Below, piece after piece: positions 55,264 through 64,000 of a DNA stretch of 64,000 bases. The stretch lies in NCBI GenBank assembly GCA_032871835.1, contig CM065301.1:32620405-32684404 (forward strand), given 5' to 3'. Origin of the DNA: Dipteronia dyeriana. Taxonomy: Eukaryota > Streptophyta > Magnoliopsida > Sapindales > Sapindaceae. How positions within the stretch are numbered: the stretch's first letter is position 1; the number at the start of each line of letters is the position of its first letter. Both the position numbers and the translations under genes were made by a program. The notes under the pieces were generated by a model. That model worked only from the letters and a program-made list of their open reading frames with translations, was not told where the DNA came from and searched no databases.

Positions 55264-55904
55264 GAGGACATAGTTAGCGTAACAATATATTTCAATCTTG
55301 CTGCACAATCAATTAGAAAGTCTGTGACCTGATCGTGGACAGTGGAAGTTGCGAGAACTTTGTTGCGAAGAGGTTGGTGGAACACCTGAAGTTGCCAACA
55401 GAGAAACATCCTAATCCATATACCATTGGCTGAATCAAGAAAGGACCGACAGTAAAGGTAACTGAGATTTGTCATGTTTCTATTTCTATTGGTAAGATAT
55501 ATAATGAGGAGATAGTTTGTGATGTGATTGATATGGATGCTAGCAATGTACTGATGGGTTAGCCATGGCAATATGATATCGATATTACTTATAGGTGTCG
55601 GGATAACACTTACTTATTTACCTAAGGATTACTTAAAATTGCTATGGCTCCTTCCAAATGTCAGACAGTACCTAACAAGCCCTATGAGGTGGAGAAACAG
55701 TCTTTCCTAATTGTGACCAAATCTGACACAGAATCTGTGACAGATGTTAAGGGTGCACAGGAGGTGTACGCTTTAATGGTTAAATCTCTTGTGGTAGAGG
55801 GGGAAGAAACATTATCGGTAACTGTTCCAGAGAAAATACAGTCATTGCTGGAACAATTTAAAGATACTACTTTAGAAGATTTGGCAACAACTTACCTCCA
55901 TTAA
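55264..55904 (+). pseudogene. Protease of chromovirus-like element
   Basis: Active site [16 protein letters not shown] (D-S-G kept), then [17 protein letters not shown], stop, [20 protein letters not shown], stop. Linker frame 55,644-55,904 leads to RT. A second copy of the same stretch is at 60,698-61,576. Confidence 0.82.
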
Positions 55905-57171
55905 GAGACATTCAGCACCACATAGACCTTATACCTGGGCCATTTTTCCTAACCTGCCACATTACCAAATGAGTCCAAAGGAAAATGACATTCTACGGGA
56001 GAAAATAGAAGAATTATTACATAAGGGTTTATAGGTGAGAGCATGGGCCCATGCACAGTTCCCGCGTTGCTGACACCAAAGAAGGATGGGATTTGGCATA
56101 TGTGTGTGGACAGTCGATCTATCTACAAAATAACCATGAAATACCGATTATCGATTACCGATTCCCCGCCTAGATGACATGTTAGATCAATTAGAGGGTT
56201 CGAAGCTGTTTTCAAAGATTGATCAACGCAGTGGGTATCAATAATTTCGGGTAAGGCCTAAGGATGAATGGAAGAAGTCGTTCAAGAGTAAGGATAGTTT
56301 GTATGAGTGGATGGTCATGTCATTCGGTCTATCAAATGTACCCAGTACTTTTATACGGGTGATGAATCAGGTATTGATGCCTTTTGTGGGAAAGTTTGTT
56401 GTTGTTTATTTTGACGACTTTCTTATCTATAGTAGGACTGAAGTAGAACATGTGGAGCAGTTGCAAGAGTTGTTAAAGGTTTTGTAGGAAAATCAATTGT
56501 TTCTTAATCTGAAGAAATGCAGTTTTATGACCAACAGTTTGTTATATTTGGGTTACGTGGTGAGTTCAGAAGGAATTCATGTGGACGAAGAGAAGGTGTG
56601 AGCAATTCGAGAATGGCATGTGCCGAAAACTGTGAGTGAAGCTCATTGCTTCCATGGCTTAGCCACTTTCCATCGCCGATTTATTCAAAATTTCAGCACT
56701 GTCATGACACCGATAACAGAATGCATGAATAAGGGTCGGTTTCAGTGGGGAGAAGAAGCAGAGATGAGTTTTACGTTAATCAATGAGAATTTGTGTACTG
56801 CACCAGTACTGGCTTTACCCAGTTTTGAAAAGATTTTCGAAGTACAGTGCGATGCTAGTGGGGTGGGAATTGGAGTTGTGCTATCCCAAGAAAAGTGACC
56901 AGTAGCTTTCTTTAGGGAGAAATTAATTGAAGCTTGCCAGAAGTGGAGTACTTATGATCAGGAGTTCTACGCAGTAGTCCAAGCCTTCAAGCACTAGGAA
57001 TATTACCTATTACAGAAGGAGTTTGTATTGTACACCGACCATCAAGCTTTGAAGTTTATCAACAGTCATAAGAACATGGACAACATACATGTCAGGTGGG
57101 CCACTTTCCTTCAGAAATTTCCTTTTGTTATCAAGCATAAATAAGGGGTTCTGAACCGAGTTGCTGATGCA
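55905..57171 (+). pseudogene. RT and RNase H of chromovirus-like element
   Basis: [56 protein letters not shown], catalytic [30 protein letters not shown]. RNase [54 protein letters not shown]. Stops at 56,487 and several later places. RT catalytic D-D intact. Confidence 0.87.
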
Positions 57172-60100
57172 TTGAGCCGCTGTGCCACCCTGCTCGTAAC
57201 CTTAGCTCATGAGATTGTGGGGTTCGATTCTTTGAAGGAGTTGTATAAAGAGGATGAATATTTCAAGGAAATCTGGTTAAAATGTATTGAGAAGCATTTT
57301 GTAAGTGATTTTCATGAAAATGATGGGTATCTGTTTCATGGCAATCGTTTGTGTATTCCCAGGACGTCTCTACGAGAGAAATTAATCAAAGACTTGCACG
57401 GAGGTGGATTGAGTGGGCACCTGGGACGAGACAAAACGGTGGCTAGCTTGGAGGAATGGTATTTCTGGCCACAACTGAAACGAGATGTTGAGAATTTTGC
57501 ACAAAGATGTTACACTTGTCAGGTGTCTAAAGGTCAGTCATAAAATATTGGTCTTTATATGCCTTTACATGTTCCTAACAATATCTAGGCAGACTTGTCT
57601 ATAGACTTTGTGTTGGGGCTACCCCGTAAACAGCAAGGAGTAGATTCGGTTTTCATGGTGGTTGACAGGTTCTAAAAAATGGCTCATTTTATCCCTTGTC
57701 AGAAGACCTCTGATGCTTTACAAATAGCCTGACTATTTTATAGAGAAGTGGTTCGAATACATGGGGTACCACAGTCAATTACTTCTGATCATGATACGAA
57801 ATTCCTTAGCCATTTTTAGCTGACCTTATGGAAAATGTTTAATACGTCTCTGAAATGAAGTACTACTGCACATCCACAAACTGATGGACAAACAGAAGTG
57901 ACGAATAGAACCTTGGGAAATCTGGTCCGTTGCGTTTGCGGAGATAAGCCGAAACAGTGGGATCATGCATTGCCTCAAGTTGAGTTTGCCTACAATAGTG
58001 TTGTACATAGTAATGGAACCCCCGTTTACCGGTCACACAGCGGAACTAGGTTTTAAAATTTTTATACATATCATATCTGTATCTGGGACCAGTGAACTTT
58101 GGATCGATATTATTTTTTGGAGCTAATACATACAATATGTAAACACAGGAAATTGTAATCAATAAAATCTGAAGAAGAACATACCAACGTTTGGAGGCTC
58201 CTTCACTTTACGATGTGCTCCTGTCTGAACCACTCTTACCATTGTTTGGAAGCTCCTTCACTTTATGTTATGTTCCTGTCTGAACCACTCGATCTTCCTC
58301 GCTATCTTCCGGAACTGGTAACTGCGTGTGGGCGCGTCACGGTCTCAGGAACTTGAATGGAGGATGTAGAGAAATACTTGAAGAAACTCTTTCTTCTCAA
58401 TTTGGTGTATTGATTTCATGCACATATAAATTGCATCTCATGCAATCAAAAACAAAAAAAAAACTTTTGCTTTCGTCTTGTTTCACTGACCGTTTTTTTG
58501 TTTTTTTATTTTTATTTTTTTTGTCTTCGTGTGTACTGATACAAACCAAAAACAAAATTAACTTTTTCTAATAACACAAAAAACAAATCCCGCTTGCACT
58601 TGGCTTTATATATATTCTAATTTTTTTCTTATATATATATCCTTGTTTGTATCTTATACAAACACTTATATGTATACACACCAATTTGCATCAAATGCAA
58701 TCTCTTGTGTTATAATTGATATATATCTTTTAATTATCCTTTTTAAATATATTTAATATATATTAAAAGTGATAATAAGTATTTTAAATTTAAACTTAAA
58801 TTCAAATACTTAGATAAATGATTTAGTAATATAAAATAATAGGATTATTTTATCTTCACCTAAATCCATATATCAACTAACACCCTCCAATTAATAGTTA
58901 ATTCATAATTCATAATTCTCAATATAATTAAATAATTCTAATTATTTAATTAATTTAACTATTAACATTCATTAATTAAATAATTTCATTATTCAATTAA
59001 TTCCTGAATATATACGTGTCACTTTTGTAATACAATTAATTGGACAATCCAATTAATTAACCGTGACCCTTGTTACCTAAATCGATCGGGCTAGCTAGGG
59101 GACCTAATGGACCCAGTATTTTGAGCTCCAATAATCCTCGGAATCATTAATTAAACTCTTTAATTAATATTCCTTGATTATTAACTCTGGTGTTATTCCA
59201 CTAAAAACCCGAAGCTGCACTCTCTCAACTGTAGACGCTTTTACAAAGACCGATACAACTCGGTGTCCATCGATTTAGCTATTACACATGGTGTGATCCT
59301 CCACAGTAGTTCATAATTAGAGCTGGGTAATAATTTTCGTTATACCCCTCTAATTACATATATCCTTTAAGTACCTTTGATTCTATAATGAACAATAAAT
59401 CCTATTTCCTCACGTAATTAGGAGAGCGCTCATATTGTCCAAGCCCCAAATCAACCCATAAGGGAACTACCATCTACTTCTCACAAGAATGAGTGGATTC
59501 CACTATTGTGTACAAACCATCCCAGCCACAAGCCAAACTGTAATCCCAACATACGGAGCATATTGATCGGGAACTGCATCCGACCTCACCCATGGTATAT
59601 CAAAGACCACGATCTAACCTGAAAGAGTCGATAAGACACCCAGGATTAAGATCACCCACATATAGCTATCATTAGTTGATATATATGAATCTCATCGGTA
59701 AACGGATCTTGGTGAGAGATTTATATAGATCATGGCCCAGACATATATGATCACATCATACAAGGTGCCTCCATTCCCATATCTCATATGAATGATTCAG
59801 GATAGAATCATCGTACATTACGGAATGGACCGCAGCTATAGATTAACCACAAATAAAGTACCCAACTTTATTTTCTATCTATGGACTCTTTAGATTGCAC
59901 GTCTCTTACTGTATCCATCCATATATGACACTCATATACACTGTTCAATATTACATCTGACAATCTTGGATGTTTAAATATATACACAAGTTTATAAAAT
60001 AAATAACATAACATGAATGAATTGAACTTTTCTTTTTATTTATTTCATAAATCCATTTACGAATTACATCTTTAGGCCATAAACCCCAACACATAGTGCC

Positions 60101-60643
60101 ACGGGAATATCTCTTTTCGCTGTGACATATGTGTCACCATCGAATTATACTGTGGATTTAATTCATCTACAAAAGGGTCTGGGAGTTAGTATTGCTGTAG
60201 AAAACATGGCTACTCAAGCTCAAACAAAGTAAGCAGAGGTGAGACATAAATTGGAAGAAACCAATACAAAATACAAGGCAGCTGCAGACAAGCATAGGCG
60301 TCGGAAGGTGTTTGAGGAGGACGACTCAGTAATAGTTTTCTTACGCAAAGAAAGGTTCCCATTTGGGACTTATAAAAAACTGAAGCCCAAGAAGTATGGT
60401 CTGTACCAGATTCTGAAGAAGATAAATGATAATGCATATGTGATCGACCTACCTGAGACCATGGGGATTTCCAATACCTTCTATGTTACTGACTTGTTCC
60501 AGTATCATACGGAAGAGCCTCTTTATCCTGAACCTAACTCGAGGTCAAGTTCTTTGCAAGTAAAGAGGGTTGATGTAGAACAAGTGGCTAAGTCCTACAT
60601 GGCTTTGTGGGACCATCCTAAATCCAAGAATAAATTACTTTAA
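57172..60643 (+). pseudogene. Integrase of chromovirus-like element, split by a solo LTR
   Basis: Zinc-binding HHCC domain: [35 protein letters not shown] (open to 57,543). Core: [60 protein letters not shown]. At [11 protein letters not shown] the reading is cut by the LTR at 58,011-60,091 and resumes SLFAVTYVSPSNYTVDL. The C-terminal domain ([54 protein letters not shown]) ends at 60,643. I see no chromodomain after it. Stops scattered throughout. Confidence 0.87.
58011..60091 (-). mobile_element. Solo LTR inserted in integrase
   Basis: 2,081 bases flanked by the 5-base duplication CATAG (58,006-58,010 and 60,092-60,096). In its own sense it starts TGTTGGGGTTTATGGCC and ends GGTTCCATTA. 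No coding region or internal domain, so it is a solo LTR. Contains a 55-base direct repeat (GTTTGGA..CTCCTTCACTTTA, at 58,189 and 58,244). The same LTR family is present, truncated and inverted, at 1-1,235. Confidence 0.85.
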
Positions 60644-60680
60644 TGAATGGAATCGACGAGATCTTCAAAAGTCAATACTT

Positions 60681-60697
60681 TTGGTGTTGAGGCACGA
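60681..60697 (+). mobile_element. LTR start stub
   Basis: TGGTGTTGAGGCACGAC matches the first bases of the LTR at 53,571, then the sequence jumps to the gag end of another copy. Confidence 0.5.
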
Positions 60698-61596
<899 letters not shown>

Positions 61597-62416
61597 TGAC
61601 ATTAATTCCATATCAAAATGATGTTTACTTGTAATGATTTAGTTGTTTAGATTCATGATGATTCAAGCTTCAAAGAAGAATGAACAACTAGTGAAAGAAA
61701 GTTCAAAGTCTTCAAAGAGAAAGGATGCAATATAGTTCTACAAAGGTATACTAAAACCTTATCTTTCTCTTACAAGGCTTAGGCACACACACACAAATCA
61801 TACATATGTGTCCCTGCATCATTGTGCACCATTATAGGCAAACACGTATGATTTATTCATATGTGTCCCTGCATCGTTGTGCACCATGTATAACACATTC
61901 ACACACTTGAAGATGAATGCTCATGCATTGGTATGAAAATAACATGTTTTGGAAAATGCATGATTGGAGACTATCTCTATATAGTTTAGATTCTAGTGTG
62001 AATTGTTTTTGTATGTGTATATGTTTGTATAACATAGATATTGAACTTGATTTTAGTCTTAAATCATTCTTGATTGAGTTCCGATCATTTCGGCTACTCA
62101 TACTATTGATTTCAAGTTCTAAGTCAAAAGATACTCCACTTTCAACTCATGTTGCATATATTGTCTTCGTCTTCATATATCGAGTCAAATTATTATTTTC
62201 TGGGTTGAGTATCTTATATGTCCATGTTTGTGAGAGAGTTACAGTTTGTAATCCACAAACGGATTCGAATTCCGAGTTTGGATGTCGGAGAACGGTCGAA
62301 GAACGAGACGGGAGAGCGCGAGGAAAAGAAGTGCAATCAAGCACTCTTTGGTCAGCAACCATGCTTTGTGCACTTAAGGTCATTTTGGTCTTTTTTCTTC
62401 TATTCTTTCCCTCTCA

Positions 62417-62428
62417 TTTATATATCTC
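62417..62428 (+). promoter_or_regulatory. Possible LTR TATA box
   Basis: TTTATATATCTC about 840 bases into the LTR, followed by pyrimidine-rich DNA. Position only; weak. Confidence 0.3.
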
Positions 62429-63362
62429 TTCCTTCTCACATTTCATTCGAAGAAGAGATTCAAAAATTGAGTGCTGAATTTTCTCCCAAATTTTCTCACC
62501 TTCCAAACACCGTAACTTATTCATTTGAACTTCGATTTGAGTGATTCAAAGTTGAGAGTGTTTCTCTATTCATCCTCCATCTTTTCTCTGAAGGTTTAAG
62601 TTATTTTTATTGCTGTTTTTGGAGTCTAATCTCACAAAAATGGGACTGCACCAAATCAACTAAGTTATTGATTTTCACTCAAAGTTTTCTTTTAAAACTT
62701 GGTCAATTGCCTTAGGTTTTCTTCTTCAATATATTTATGTGTCTTGTGATTGTTTTGATTTGAGTTTTGAACTCATTTAAAGCTAGTTTGAGTTTTAATT
62801 AAAATCTCACATGTTGAGTTACGTTTTGATTTTACCTATGTTTTCACATGTTTGGGATTGTATTGTGCTAGCTTTGATTCTAGGACTATTTGATGATCTT
62901 TAATTGATTGATTTTGTGAAAAATAGTTCCTCACATGTATTGGGCTCTCTTTGGCCAAAATCTTACTATAATACATGTGCTTGTGTTCTTTTGAGCTATT
63001 CATGTGCTTTGATGAATCTATGAATAAGAAATATGCTCTAGAACTCATTGCTTTAATGTAAATGAATTTGTCACATGATTTTAGCATATTCTTTGTATAT
63101 AAGATTTAAACTTGATTATGTGTTAATTGAACATATCTTGTGATTCAAGTTTTAGATCTATGCATGTATCTAGGCTGTAATTAATGTTGAGCATATCTTA
63201 CATGATCTAGATGGATTAAACATGCATGATTGACTAGACAACATTTGTTTTGTGCATTTATGCTCATGTCTAGTATTTTCCATAGGATGTGTTGATCATA
63301 GCATTCTATGTTGTGTGCTTGTTTGCGTTTTGCATTCATGATCACCTAGATGCCTTGTGAGA

Positions 63363-63665
63363 AGGAAGTCTTGACAATAGGTATGAGACCTATGTTGTTG
63401 AGCAAGGAAGTCTTTGGAAAGAGGTGGGAGACCTTGGATTGTCAAGCAAAGAAGTCTTTTCTAGGGTCGTGAGGATCTGGAAGGGTGAGCGAGGAAGTCT
63501 TGACTAGAGTCGGAAGGACCCGGATAGTTGAGCAAGAAGTCTTGCCTAGGGTCGTGAGGATCCGGAAGGGTGAGCAAGGAAGTCTTGCCTAGGGTCGTGA
63601 GGATCCGGAAGGGTGAGCGAGGAAGTCTTGACAAGAGGTGTGAGGCCTCGGATTATTAAGCAAGA
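63363..63665 (+). repeat. 43-base minisatellite
   Basis: About seven units of GAAGTCTTGCCTAGGGTCGT, GAGGATCCGGAAGGGTGAGC, AAG. The best pair is spaced 43 bases (CTTGCCTAGG at 63,541 and 63,584); outer units are diverged and 44-50 bases apart. Confidence 0.9.
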
Positions 63666-64000
63666 GGGCGATATCTTCATGAGTAGAATAGGAGAGTAGT
63701 TTCTAGGTGAATGGGTCACTTGAGAGATTGTACTTGTCTTATCTACTATTGGATTTTGTTTGCCAATGGTTGCTAACCCGTGGATGTTTCCTCTTTATAG
63801 GTTTACCACGTTATAACTTGTGTCAACTTTTCTCTATCCCTATCTCTCTTATATTTGTATTTGTTATTTGAATACTATGGATAGAACTTTATATGTAAGT
63901 TGACTTCCTTTCTATAATATAAATTGTGTATGTGTTATGATTACTTGTTTGTATCACACTTTGCTTGTTTCATATATTGATTAAGTGTCTTTAATTGATA

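Noticed and set aside
61917..62477. 186-codon plus ORF
   Set aside because: Lies within an LTR upstream of and across its probable TATA box; sequence has no recognisable domain.
63363..63665. CRISPR-like spaced repeats
   Set aside because: Units abut with no unique spacers, and the context is a plant LTR; this is a minisatellite.

Overview
This is nuclear DNA of a flowering plant, most likely a eudicot. It is AT-rich and packed with plant-type LTR retrotransposons, a Helitron, hAT- and Mutator-like TIR elements, MITEs and an endogenous caulimovirid. Host content is almost nil: the only recognisable host gene is a dirigent-like gene on the minus strand (about 9,987-10,588). It looks dead, with a lost start codon and a frameshift.

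Layout. 1-1,235: truncated LTR of a family whose solo copy lies inverted at 58,011-60,091. 1,236-4,905: minus-strand Ty1/copia remnant (gag, tRNA-Met primer site, LTR) with an inverted LTR piece beside it. 4,906-7,220: repeat-rich unassigned DNA. 7,222-9,750: two inverted-repeat-bounded elements, the second carrying a GC-rich, capture-like interior. 9,987-10,588: dirigent pseudogene. 10,761 to about 16,930: endogenous pararetrovirus with capsid, protease-RT-RNase H and a third, uninterrupted 438-codon ORF, followed by a TATA box and a poly(A) signal in the order typical of the family. 16,930-20,430: MITE cluster, a copia LTR and a hairpin MITE. 20,430-25,880 and 25,880-36,250: two head-to-tail Ty3/gypsy elements of Tat type (two RNase H domains; antisense ORF after integrase in the second). 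The second is split by a copia LTR at 28,537-30,143. 36,250 to about 49,900: minus-strand Helitron (Rep HUH motif, helicase, RPA-like OB-fold fragment), itself split by a hAT-like element (39,287-39,903, 8-bp target duplication) and a copia element (42,360-48,321, 5-bp duplication). 50,042-51,020: TIR element. 51,020-53,460: LTR fragment and duplicated AT-rich DNA. 53,459-61,576: degenerate chromovirus-like gypsy copies, integrase split by a solo LTR with a 5-bp duplication. 61,577-64,000: start of a further large LTR with a 43-bp minisatellite, running off the window.

How it works together. No element here looks fully autonomous; nearly every coding domain carries stops or frameshifts. The longest clean reading frames are the two viral frames at 11,118-12,563 and 14,913-16,229. 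The nesting gives an order of events: Helitron, then hAT and copia inside it; gypsy elements, then copia-type LTRs inside them. All positions, motifs and target duplications were read directly from the sequence. Family names come from motif recognition; no database search was possible.
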